Assembly (NCBI GenBank): GCA_024663395.1
Contig: JANFAH010000002.1
Location: 2,852,001 to 2,916,000, forward strand
Direction: 5' to 3'
DNA length: 64,000 nt
Source of the DNA: Pisolithus tinctorius
Taxonomy: Eukaryota > Basidiomycota > Agaricomycetes > Boletales > Pisolithaceae
Part shown: in pieces, positions 34,168 to 47,303 of the stretch
Layout: each line of letters begins with the position of its first letter
How positions within the stretch are numbered: position 1 is the stretch's first letter
Made by a program: the position numbers and the translations under genes
The notes under the pieces: model-generated
The model's database searches: none
Seen by the model: the letters and a program-made list of their open reading frames with translations, nothing else
What the model was told of the DNA's origin: nothing

Positions 34168-36405
34168 ATGCGTCCCTTCCCGCTGGTGATGGATTTGTAT
34201 CCAGACAGGACTCCGTCCCTCACAAACTCAGATGCATCCTCGTCCAATTCTGACCCTCTCCCCGTGGATGCCGCCGTCCCACCCGGTCCCGCGACGGACG
34301 AACGGCCCCTCCCTCCTCTCCCTAAGGACATTCCCAGGCACTCAGTCCGTCACGTCGACGTCGACTTGTCCAATATCGTGAATGACAGAAGGAGATTCCC
34401 CCCTGACACCACGCTCATTGAGCCCGCTGCTCCACTGCGTCAAAAACTACCACCGCCCAAGCTTGCATCATCCCGAACTAAAGCCCGCGCGTGGCACCAC
34501 ATGCAGCGTAGGTGTACATCTGCGCTGCGAAACCCTCGCATCCTTGCACGCATCCTCTCCTTCACCCCCTGGTCCGACTTCAACTCCTTTCTCGCTACCT
34601 GCTCTCAGGTCCGGCGTGTCTGGGACGACCGCGAACTTAGAGATATCATCCTATCTCATTATGTCGAAAGCTACCGCCAAGCACTCCGCTACAGAGATAT
34701 CGCACTCTTTCAAGACGTAGACGTCACAATCCAAGACCTCAATCTACTACGTTCGTCTGGTTTCCCGTTGTTATTCCCAGGCAATTGCTCTGACGGCAGA
34801 GCTGCTGCGCACAAATTCATTTTCAGTGCTTTCCCAACGAGTTCCGCTCCACCAATATCCTATGCATGCTCTTGGCGTGCTTTCCTCTCACGATCCTGCG
34901 GAACAGCTCGCCTCATCCGAGTTGTCAGACAGACTAGTCGCCTTTGCCCTTGCTCATTCCCGCTTCGTACTCTTGCTCCAGTCCGTCGTACACAGTTCAC
35001 CGTTACCCCTCCCGATTGATCCCCAGTCCCGATCACCTCCGCCCATCACTTCATCTATCTCACGTCATGGAAACCGTGAATTATCATTTCCCGCTCCCCT
35101 CGCATTCCTTTCTGAAATTCAAAGCGTACCGCCAACCAACGACACACGCCGAAAATCCCTGGACACCCCTCGTTTCCGAATGAGTAATCCTAGCCCTTTG
35201 TCACGCGAAGCCACCTCCAAGTTTGGCGGGAGCGCACCTTCGTTCTCAACCTCCACCCTCGTCGATCCTAACAGACCACACAGATCCAGGAAACTTTCCA
35301 TTTTCGGAGGAAAAAATCCCCCACCTCCCCCTCCCACAGAACCTCGGGCTCTGAAATATTACGAAGCCGGATGGAGGAGAGCATCCCGATCAGCTAAGAC
35401 AGCGCCCCCATCACCTTCCACCAGGGGTGTCGTTTCGGATGAGGATGTTTCCAGACGGTTCACAGGTTCACATCATCGGAGAGCATCCACAGACGTTGCT
35501 AGTTCTACGTCATCAATAAGTAGCTCATCATCTCCGTCGTCTTTGCGTCCAACGAACGGCGATACTCGAGTGCCGGACTCTCCGCACGATCTCTACGCCG
35601 CGACTTCTCGGATACGGGCGCCCGTGTTACGCGTGTTCGTACCCTGTACTACCCTGTCCCCCCAAGCAATAGCGGCATGCGAGGAACAGCTTCTCGCAGC
35701 GGAACTTTGGCAATATCTTTCCACCGGCGATATCGTGTGCAATTTGGGCTATGTACCCTCTCCGTCCGAACACAGCCCTGCAGACGAAAGTAAAGACGGT
35801 GATAAAACAGACCCTCGCAACACATGGCTGTTATATGATGGTAGAGCACTTCTGCCATTTAGTCCTCCTGCGTCGCCACCACTGTCGGACCCCCTGGCTT
35901 TGCCCACGCCGTTCTATTACACCCACCTGATGCCTAGCCAGGTGTGCCCTCGGTTTGCATTCGCACCTCCCGGAGGAAAAGGAGTTCCCGAACTTACGCT
36001 GGTGGAGACTGCGTGTCGTGTTCGGAGTCCTGCATCCCCAGGAGGTTGGGCGGTGGCGAGGAAATTCATGTGGGTAGCACGTGCACGAGTAGGCATGGGA
36101 TTTGTAGATGTGGATGATGGTCTTGGTGAGGGCTGGCGAGGGGAGTGGGTACTAGAGGCGGAAGGCTCGACCGAAGGAAGGCAAACCCTGATTGACTGCC
36201 TTTCGGGGGTGTCAGGTGACGTCTTCGTGTGGGAGATGATTCGCGAGAAGAGTGGTGGGGGACGCATATGGCTCCGGTACGTGCTTCTACGTGCAAATCG
36301 TGTTGGTGATCGTCGATTTAAACCCTTTCTAGGTTTATCGAACCACTGACACCCCCTCCAGATCAGTCGAGAAACGTCCAAATGATTCGATCGCACTTAT
36401 CATAG
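34168..36405 (+). CDS. F-box-like protein, agaricomycete-specific type
   Basis: Exons are 34168-34750, 34827-36276 and 36333-36405, giving 701 residues. Residues about 1-105 are Pro/Ser-rich. An F-box-like helix follows ([31 protein letters not shown]) near 120-155, then [21 protein letters not shown] and, across the first intron, [20 protein letters not shown]. The middle is Ser-rich and disordered. The C-terminal 250 residues look folded ([63 protein letters not shown]). The first intron (76 nt) was chosen because it joins two segments of one family without a break. Likely a substrate adaptor for an SCF ligase; the target is unknown. Confidence 0.75.
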
Positions 36406-36845
36406 GTATGACAGGACACCTTCATCAGACCTTTCATACTCTACCGAGCAAAGTACATATTCTGAGGTAGCTACGCCTCCCTTCTTTTTGCTTATTTACT
36501 TTCCTTTGCCCATGAATACTCCTCCCGTACGTTTCAAGGTTACGTAGATACATTTCACGTTAGTGTAGCACCCACCTTTGACTTGTTATGTTCATTTCCA
36601 CTGCCGATTCTGTTATTATCATTACTGGACATTCTTGCGGAACATTGCATATTGGTATTTAGCATGTATGTAGCAAGATGCTTCGCAGGACTTCCATCTT
36701 AAACTATCTAAACCCACAGAGTGTATGAATAAAATGGGATCTCTAATTTCTGGTTCGCCCGATAGGCTACTTGATGACAACTGCTGAGATAACGACATGG
36801 TGGTGGAGTGGCAGACTGATCATGAGACTGACGTGCCCTATGACG
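36406..36845. other. intergenic, convergent gene ends
   Basis: 440 bp, AT-rich with poly-pyrimidine runs, consistent with two 3' UTRs. Nothing else was seen. Confidence 0.45.
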
Positions 36846-38305
36846 TTAATGATGTTCCTCCTCTTCAGGGGTAATCAAAGTCGCAACGTCCTTGTTGACG
36901 AATTGGGATGGGCTGATTTTCTCACCCTCTTGCAACGTGACTGCCCCTGCCTGCTCAAGGACCCTGGATGTTGTTAATACGCGAGCGCGAAGAAGTGGTG
37001 CGGACACGGCTCACGATAGGGTCCGCTTTAACACTTCGGAATGAATCTGCGCACAATCGGATGTGTACTCCACAGTCTGCAGCCACGCCTGCTCGGATCA
37101 TACAGAAAGGGTCAAGCCTCATTGAATCAGGTCGGCCAAAAGAAAATTATCCATGCATGCCTACCTTTACGTCCTCCTCCGGGTATCCAAACGTCTTCTT
37201 AATAAACTCGACGCTAGGTCCGGCACGAGACTCCGGCTTCTGGAATTCGCGAACGTACAACGTGAGGCTAGCCAGGAATGTTGTAAGTTCTGCTGGCGAG
37301 GCTCGCTCAGGGTGAGCTGCGATAAGCCAAGATGGCCATGGGGTAGGGACGGCACCGATCTGTGTACGTATGGCGGTTCAACGACCAGGTCCCAGGTCCA
37401 ATCAAACAACACGTAGATGAGGCTCATCAGTGGATATTTATTTCATCCTGGATAGAAAGGGGGGACTTACAAATCGGCATTCCTTGGCATCCGCGAACGG
37501 TTTTGTAGTGAACCATTCCCACATGAAGGCACTTGTGGACCCATCATTTACCGAATCGAGCAGACCACGGATGTCATTATTCACTGCAAGAAGGGGCCGT
37601 CCCTTATGTCACTCGCTAAACAGGGGCTCGGTGAAAAGCGTACATACCTCCGAATTTGAGCTGGTCAGTTGCCCATCCTTGTTGTAGAGCCATCACGTAT
37701 GCCATCGTATGGCTCCCGCTGCCGTACCTTGATATGCCGAGTGTAGTACCCTGGAGATCAGAGATCTGCTTGTAAGGTGAACCGGAACCAGTGATGACTG
37801 CCCTGTGAACGTAGAGTCTTTAGCAATGCCTTTGCGGCTCAGGGGGGTGTTGATATGGAGGACATGCCATTTTAATGGGGAGTTCACGTAGCTTCCGACG
37901 AGCTTATAAGCTTGCGAACCTTTCGCTATTCCGGCTATCAGAGCATCGGTGAGGGCGCTGGACATCGATGGGGGGGAAACTTTAATCGACACAGCGCAAG
38001 TACCGTACTCGAGGAGCACCTACATCGCAACGTCGATCTCATCGTTGGTCAGACGGGATATGAGCTGTCCTGTTCCGCCTTGCGAAGTGAGGTTAATCAT
38101 GAGCGAGATCCCAATAAGTTGCGGAAGCGCGATATGTACGTACTCGGGCACTCAACAAGAGTGAATGTCTTGCCTTTGTCGTCGGCTTCGTACTGAAGCA
38201 AAGGGGAACAGAAGTGTTCTCGAACTACAAACTGGCAGGTAAGTGGAGGGGCTGATAGCACGGCTCCGATCTTTCGAGTTCACCGTATCCAACTCGCAAT
38301 GGCAT
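36846..38305 (-). CDS. periplasmic-binding-protein-like (type 2) protein, Ca3427/NMT1-THI5 kind
   Basis: Exons on the minus strand are 38305-38284, 38224-38144, 38078-38024, 37957-37868, 37802-37648, 37583-37471, 37359-37165, 37088-37015 and 36963-36846, giving 300 residues. The protein begins MPLRVGYVREHFCSPLLQYE and continues LVECPSGTGQLISRL, DVAIALTDALIAGIAKG, KLVGSYVNSPLKWAVITGSG, LGISRYGSGSHTMAYV and GAVPTPWPSWLIAAHP. This is the substrate-binding fold of bacterial ABC importers and of thiamine-precursor enzymes of the THI5 type. No signal peptide is seen, so it should be cytosolic. The intron 37803-37867 has a GC donor (GCATGT), required by the frame and the conserved SPLKWAVITG. Ligand and pathway are unknown. 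Confidence 0.82.
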
Positions 38306-38563
38306 CTGCAGCTCCACTTAAAGAGTAGAAGATGGACAACTTGTTGTGGATATGTGCAATCTGTGTTATCGTTATCGAGCTGATAGTAGCACAACTCCCA
38401 CTAATATTCCTCTTACAAAGCAGAACGTCCCAAAAAGTCAGTCTATGAGAGTACCAAATCGCCTGTCCTGTAACACTTGACATCATGGAGTATCAAGCAT
38501 GGTTAGGACCATAGTAGTACAGGACCAATCTACACAGAGCAAGACAACTAGGGAGAAGTGTAC

Positions 38564-39868
38564 TCATTGTATCAAAATCATCCACGCTAGCACGAAGTAA
38601 AAGAGCCTTCGGTAGCACAGTCACCAACTAGGGCATCGAGTCAGCTGGAGAGGACTTACAAGAGTGGGTATACTGCCAAAAGGACACGCTGCTGCTCAAT
38701 TTTTGCGCCATCCAGGAAACTCACTGAAGCTGTATCATTTTGAGATCAGAAATGTACAAGTTGCGCGTGTTTGTAGGGCATGTACGCACCCCAAATACAC
38801 CATGCCCACGCAGCAATCGCGATCGGTGCACGAATCCAAATGGTTCGGACAAAGCACGCTATGAGGGCAGCCACGTCCAATGGAGCCACACAGTAACCTA
38901 AGACGCATAGGCCCTGGAAGAACGACCTGTGCAGCCGAGATCAACCTTGTACTGAAGTCACGGATATGTTATAACTTACACTCTGCCGCCCAGTAGCTAG
39001 GGGAAACACGATCAGAATAGAACGTTCGGCAGCTGCTTGACGTACCTTGGCCTGCACAGTTACGACTAAAGAGCCTATAGATACGATTGCGACTATGCTG
39101 GTGAATAGAGCCAGAGACTGGCTCGCGGGTGCCTAGTGGGACCGCCAGACAATGTAGAGAAACAGTAATCTAGACATGGAAACACTCACGTTGACGCTTA
39201 GCATGATACCAAGAGCAAGACAAAGCAACAGGGGGCCCCATAAGTCCCAGTCCCTATGTACCTGTTCGGACCGCAGTGATCACAGATTGAATTGTCACCA
39301 ACCTCAGGACCTCCCGACTGTTGGGGCGACGTGGGTAGAGCACTTGCGCCAGCTTCGTGTAGATGGATAAGAGGTCGCGCATCTATGCGTACGCGTCAGC
39401 ACACAGTAGCAAGCCCAGGGCAGTGGACGGACTATAGTCGCGGTTATTGGCTCGTCGAGTGTATCGACTCCAGTGTATCTACAAATCAAAATGTTAGCTG
39501 GTCCGCGGGAAGTATAACCACAAGCATACATACCGAGTCTCGACGCGAATGCCCCCAACTGTCTGCCGATTGGGTTGATTCCTACCATTGGCACTTCCGA
39601 TGTTACCAGAAATCGCAGGAGTGGGGGATATTTTTCTGGTGGGTGCGGGAATCTGCTCAGATGCACGACCCTTTCCTTTGTCGACGGGTCCGGGAGCAAC
39701 CCCTTCGGGTGTAAAGGAAGGGATGTCCTGTTCATCCAAATCATCATCCTCGTCTGTTTAATTAAACATGTCAGCCTGGAACGTTGTTTTAACGAAAATG
39801 GGCAACTTTCCAGCTTCAATGAACCTTGACGAGGATGAGAATGCCATGGTCGAAGACGCGCGACTCAT
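38564..39868 (-). CDS. YIP1-family Golgi membrane protein, YIPF6/Yip4-like
   Basis: Exons on the minus strand are 39868-39811, 39753-39534, 39478-39433, 39382-39303, 39253-39190, 39132-39046, 38996-38980, 38926-38790, 38729-38660 and 38606-38564, giving 273 residues. An acidic cytosolic N-terminus (FIEADEDDDLDEQDIPSF) precedes LDEPITATIMRDLLSIYTKL, KLAQVLYPRR, DWDLWGPLLLC and five membrane helices, with RVSFFQGLCVLGYCVAPLDV and FLDGAKIEQQRVLLAVYPLL. Family role: Rab-linked ER-Golgi membrane traffic. To join exons 1 and 2 in frame the first intron must begin GAAAGT rather than GTAAGT (see findings). If that intron were not removed, translation could begin only at the Met opening exon 4. Confidence 0.85.
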
Positions 39869-40003
39869 GTTGCAGTCGTCGAGGACGGCGTTGGCTGCGT
39901 GCGGGCCAAGGGTCAGCGGAAGTCACGTGGTCTCCTGTCCCGTTTCGGATTAACTGACGCGTCCCGCTCTCTATTACGGTGACCACGACTTGAAACACAC
40001 AAC
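39869..40003. promoter_or_regulatory. bidirectional promoter YIPF6 / RPT2, 135 bp
   Basis: The shortest divergent spacer in the window. It holds no TATA-like sequence. Confidence 0.5.
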
Positions 40004-41623
<1,620 letters not shown>

Positions 41624-41803
41624 TACTTATTGTAGCACCATTCCACCTGTTTATGATCTACAACCATTTTTTCTTTTGATGATAGCACAACTATTCATTG
41701 TACCACGTGACCCTTGACGCGCTTGTGGCAATAACACTCGGGGCCACTACCAACTAGCTTGATGCTACAGTAGTTAGTAGCAGCCCCAGTCGGGCACCTT
41801 CCC

Positions 41804-44800
41804 ATGTCTCAAGTCGAAGTTGCCAGTCGATCACTCACCCTTGCAGTCCTTGACGTATACTTCGATGAAGTGCTCCCTCTCAGAGACTATCTCACTCAGA
41901 TTCTTGTCACGCAACCTCCAGACGCGTCTGCTGGAGAGGGTACAGACAACAGTCTGCTTCGAGAAGGGGACTCGCAAGAGTACCGTGAACTCCTGACAAC
42001 TTCCGTCGTTGGTTTGCGATCCATCGGCACAGAATCCCACCCGCGTTTCATGCAAATACCACCGCTAATGTACATGAGAGACGTAAGTTTCCGTCTCATG
42101 TATCCGTGTGGCTTGCTCAGAACCTTACTCTTCCAGGTTATACAAAAAGCGCACGAGCGTCTCTTCCTTCATTCTAGAGCTAGACCAAACAACATTATCG
42201 CTTCCGGCTATCAAAGGGTGAGTGTGCCCAGCGTGGATTATGTACGAATGCTAGACTCCTACCTAGGCAAGCGATAACGCAACAACCAACTCGACCACCT
42301 CTAGGGTTACCAATCGTTTTGTTAACACTATAATAACGGCCCTGCAAGCACCTGAATGGGAAACTCTTTTGCAAAGGTAAATGCTTTAGAAAACCGCGGA
42401 AGTGGTTTCTTAATGTGAAGGATCAGAATTGGAGCGGACGCAATGCTTCACTTACTTCTGAAAACCTCGATCTTTGTTTCCTTGCCCAACGAATGTCTTT
42501 GTCAATTAACTGGAGAGCCTCTCATCTACATTCCGCTGGCAAATGGGACCAATCTCATGGCAAAACAAACGACTAGGCCTCATGCAAAACGCAAGTTGGA
42601 GTCTAGTGTGACGTTGCCTCGTAAGCGGCAGAAACTGATTTTGGTCTCTTCAAATGGAGCCACGAAGTCCGTGAAAGCTTCAGCTCGACAAAACGTAAAT
42701 CAGCCAATTGAAAGGTAACGGTCTCGCATATTTGAAATTTTGCCGGGCTCTGGATGAGAAATAGACGCACTCCGGCTGATATATCGTTCGTTCGCTCTCG
42801 CATATTTTATGCGAGGCCATCAAGAGATCCAGATGCATACCGAATAGTCGTCGGGCTACCTTACGATCGTGCGTGCACTCTCTTTATCGCGAGGCGACAA
42901 TCCCCGTTCATCAGGTTGTAGATATTCTGAACCGAATTAATCCGGCGTACTTTAAAAGAAGCCCCCGCGACCCTGCTACTTACAAAGATCCTGACCCCGA
43001 GGAGCAGGCAAGGAATGTGCGCCATCTCAGCAAATATATTTTCCCTTTGCAGTACGGGCTCCCGAATGTTTTCGGTCACGTTGCCAACAGGAGTGAAACC
43101 TACCGTCAGCCTCTTTTTGCTGACAGGGAATATGACATCAAGGTAGGTTGCGATTTGCCTTAGCTATTTCCTCTGATCATTGGTTGCCTAGCTCCTCGGG
43201 AGATGCAAAACTCCTAAGCGCCTCAAAGATGTACTTCTGCTGTTAGACAAGATGATATGGAGGCACGGGAAGTGTGGGTACAAGCCTTTAAGAGACAAAG
43301 TTTGCCCTTCGAAGGTGTGAATCGTGCTATTCGACTGGCTGCTCTGCTAACCATAAATATAGATCAAAGGCACCGATAACAAGGATATCGAAAGCAGTGT
43401 GATTCTGGTTAGTTTCGATGTATTCTCCCCCGGTTTTCATTGACCATCTGGGCAGGAAATGGTTTCGGAGAATTCGATCTATATCAAGCCGCACTCGCAG
43501 ATGTCACAGCACAATATCTCTTTAGATTCTGAAGGAAATTCTATTTTACCGCAAGGACTCGCCCAAGCCCAGAATCATGCCCAAGGAAAGCCGCGATTTG
43601 TCGAATTTGCTTGTAGTGACATAGAAGTAGGTGTGATCTCAGCTTTCTTCTCGAAACAACGGATAGACAGCATTTATATAGGTATTCCGCTATGTGTTGC
43701 TGATCACGAAGATTGTCATTCCGAAGCAATTCTGGGGAAGTAAGAGGAACTTTAACATTTTGCAACGCTGTGAGTTTTCTTTCGTGTAAATCGATATACT
43801 CATCGGGTCCATTGGTTTTCATCTACATCTCAGATCTCAAGGAATTCATCTGTCTCAGGCGTCACGAGACGTTCACGTTGCATTATATTCTCCAAGGATT
43901 CAGTACCGCTGATTGCGATTGGGTCATGCCGCCCGGTACAGGCATGACCAAGCAAGTGAGGGTGTCTGTCACAGATGCACTAAAACGCCGTGAGCTGCTT
44001 GAGGAATTCATGTTTTGGTACTTCGATTCTTTCGTCATACCACTAGTGAAAGTACGTTTTTTTTTTCTTCGTCGGCGTGTTGAAGATTAACCCGGCTATT
44101 CTGTAGACCACGTTCTATGTTACGGATTCGTCGGCATTCAGAAATCAAGTCCTATATTTCCGTCAAGACGACTGGGAGGTACTTTGTGCGCCGCTTATCG
44201 ATCAGCTGAGCGAGAAGACGTTCCAGCAAATCGAACGGGTATGACTCATGCATATCAACAAACCACCGCGTAGCCTGATCGGTGCAGCGTGAAGCAGAGG
44301 AGATTCTTCGGCAACGACGGCTAGGCTTCTCGTTTGTTCGCTTGCTACCGAAGGAGACAGGTGTCCGCCCAATCGTCAATCTTAGACGAAGAAGTAGACC
44401 AAAAGTGCGGAATCTCTTTTTTATGTGATTGAGCTCTCACACTCTGCTAGGGTGCCATATATTCTGGACCGGAGCAGTCAATCAATCAAGTACTGCAGGC
44501 TACATTCCAAATCTTGACGTATGAAAGAGTGGGTAGTCCGATTTTTTATATATAGGACATGCTTTGGGACACAGTTTGCAGCGACGTCAGCCCGACTTAC
44601 TAGGAGCCTCGGTGTTTGGACCGAATGAGATCTATGCTCGCCTCAAGGCTTTCAAGACGAGGTTACTGGATCGATACCCTTCTGGCCAATTGTGAGTATC
44701 GGAATGTGCTCCGAGGCGCGCTAAGAAATCTGAGCGGAGCAGCCCAAAGCTGTATTTCGTCAAAGTCGACGTCCAGGCTTGCTTCGATACCATAGAGCAA

Positions 44801-46628
44801 TCGACGCTGCTCAATATTCTCAAAGATTTGATATCTGAGGTGATTGCATACCATTGTTCCTGCTGAAGATGAGTAACATCCTCGCGCACAGGACAACTAC
44901 ATCATTCAGAAATACGGCCAGATTGCCCCTGTCGCTGGGAAGATCAGACGGGTGTACACAAAAAAGGCCTATCCAGATGGTGAGAGGAGCGATGGCGTCT
45001 CCCCTAGGTTCTGGACTGACTCCGGAGTAGATGAACACCCGGATTTCGTAGCTTATGCTCGTGATCTTGCTAATACTTTGCGACAAAGCATATTCGTAGA
45101 TCAGGTGAATTTGTTAGCATTCCGGATACCTTTTTTTTGCTAAATTCTTTTCAGGTTAATTATAGCTTTGAGAGTAGACGCAACGCCATGCAGCTGCTCG
45201 AAGAACACGTTAATGAAAACATAGTTAAGGCGAGTGACAGGAAATGGTATTTGGCTTGTTGCTCATCTTCACTAGATTGGTCAACGGTACTATCGTCAAG
45301 TTGTTGGTATCCCGCAGGGCTCTGTACTTTCCGCGATTCTCTGTTGCTATTTTTATGGGGATCTCGAGAGGGGGAAACTCAGCAACTTCAGCTCGAACGA
45401 TCCCGAAAGCGTAGGTCCCATTCTTACCCTCCTTCTTTCAACTTAGTGGACATTAATAGATCCTGCTGAGGCTCATCGATGACTATTTTTTCGTCACTAC
45501 TACATTGCAAAAAGCCAAGTCCTTCCTAGATGTGATGATAAAAGGTGGAGAGCTTTCTCCGTTACCTGGGCCGTCGTGACACACAGCCGCAGGTCATCCA
45601 GAATATGGTTGCATGATCTCGAAGGAGAAGACGGTAACCAATTTCGACTATGGCACGGAAATTATGAACATCACTTCAGCCACTCAGACACGTGCGTACA
45701 TGATTGCCTCATTCCCGCGACGTGGTCGGCGTGCTTGATGTTGAAACCTTAGATTTTGCATGGTGTGGGTTGCTGATCAACATGACGGATCTTTCAGTGA
45801 TGGCAGATTATGGGAGATATAGTGGCACTGGTGAGGTTTTCTCGCGACTGGGTGGCCTGTGTGTATTTCCTAACTAGTGGGTACAGATCTGAGGCATTCC
45901 TTGACTGTAGAGAAGGGTCGCCGACAAGGCGCAGCCTTCGTTCACAAGATGTTACAGTGAGTACCCCTCCGGTCTCTCTCTGCACCTTGGTTCTGGGAGG
46001 CGATTAATAGCCTGGCTTAGGTTGGCTAAGTCAAGGAGCCACATAATCTTCACCGATGCAGTTCTCAATGATACCCACACCGTGTACCGGAACATTTATC
46101 AGAACCTTCTGATCACAGCTGCCAAGATGGACTACTATATCGAGAGTTGGGGCATTGACGTTGCAAAAAATGCGGCTTTCATTAACAGTACGCTTTCAAT
46201 GTCCCGTAGCCACTCACATGTACTAAACCCACTCCAAGATACCATCCGTCAAGTCATCCGATATTCGCACGCAAGTATCCTGCGTAAATCCCGTAATGAG
46301 GTTGCGAAAGCCAACGGGGCCAGATGCAACGTGCAGAGGGCGCTCGTCAATTGGTACGTCCGCAGCCCGGACCCAGCCTTTCGGTCCCCAGCTTGGGTAC
46401 GGGGCATATGTGAATAGCTTATGCTCATTGCATCCGCCTTGCTTCGACAGGCTCGGCACACGCGCTTTTTACGCAGTATTTTCAAAAAGATCGCAGAGAT
46501 ACGGGGCTTGCTCGCTGCTCCAGCATCTAGAGTCCGAACTCTCGTTACAGAGAAATAGGGGAATACAGGGGCGATTCAGGAAGCTCGTCAAGGAGAGTGC
46601 CGAAGTTTTGGCGGCGTTGGGGCTGTAG
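41804..46628 (+). CDS. TERT: telomerase reverse transcriptase (catalytic subunit)
   Basis: Adds telomere repeats using an RNA template. Twenty-seven exons: 41804-42082, 42137-42217, 42267-42376, 42427-42714, 42765-42868, 42922-43142, 43192-43314, 43363-43407, 43456-43626, 43682-43769, 43834-44051, 44107-44238, 44288-44404, 44451-44528, 44582-44691, 44743-44839, 44892-44979, 45031-45104, 45155-45229, 45276-45410, 45460-45544, 45593-45691, 45753-45830, 45878-45956, 46021-46187, 46239-46353 and 46451-46628, giving 1144 residues. Motifs: GQ (NNIIASGYQR); CP/QFP (LLQRIGADAMLHLLL, FVRSRIFYARP, HILNRINPAY); T motif (FYVTDSSAF); motif 1/2 (VRLLPKETGVRPIVNL); A (VKVDVQACFD, Asp about 731); B (VVGIPQGSVLS); C (LLRLIDDYFF, Asp 885/886); E (WCGLLI); and a thumb ending AALGL. 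Introns are mostly 46-64 nt; one (45230-45275) has a GC donor. All three catalytic Asp are present. It starts 180 bp after RPT2. Confidence 0.95.
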
Positions 46629-47303
46629 CTCTTGAGCCTCTTCAGTGAACTTCTGGCTTCTTGACCTGTACTGTATGCTTCTTGGGCCAGAACGTGGACA
46701 GCCGGTCGAAGGGAACCAGAATTGGATCGTTCTATTCTGATGGAATGCTGTCGACCTCTGATAATCCGTTCTCAGTGTTCGGTGTTCAACGAATCCAACC
46801 AGTGGCATGAATTTGCAGTTTAATGGGACGGCGAACCATAGTATGTTGCTCAGGAAACGAACCAGTAGTAGCTTGTGAAGCAGATATAATAGTGGTTATA
46901 TCGATAATGCCTTCGTGTTAATGCCAGTAGAGTTTGCGAATGTCACCGCTGCGGTAAAGCTGCAAAGCGGAGGTAGTGGGTACAGAGTTCCGCAGTGTGC
47001 ACTGCCCGCTACCCACGTTGTCTTGGGCTGCTGCGTTTCATTAAGTACTAGCGTTGCGGACTGCCTCGAGGCCCCTGGGATGATTGGCTGCCAGTTCAAA
47101 TAGCAAGCAAGACACGAGTTCCCTGGCTTTTCAGTTTCCTCGTTCTCTCCAGCGAGGAAGTCGAACCCAGTAGCCTTCAACAGGTTAACCACACAACAGC
47201 ATCCAACCCTTATATCGGCCCGTGTCGTCCACCCCGTCATCAACGCTATCTCAGTCCGCGTCAAGTGCCACTTTCTTACCTTCTGAGGCAGGGGGAGAAA
47301 GAC
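46629..47303. other. 675 bp intergenic, promoter of metallophosphatase gene
   Basis: No gene is supported. A nested inverted repeat lies at 46976-47016 (GTGGGTA ... GCAGTG TG CACTGC ... TACCCAC). No tRNA shape was found. Confidence 0.45.

Noticed and set aside
42218..42266. Alternative TERT exon 3 starting after CTCTAG near 42304
   Set aside because: It shifts the frame. The acceptor at 42266 gives a 49-nt intron and an open frame to VTNRFVN.
47145..47175. GGGTTCGA on the minus strand as a tRNA T-loop
   Set aside because: Flanking bases do not pair into a T-stem, and no anticodon or acceptor stem is found.
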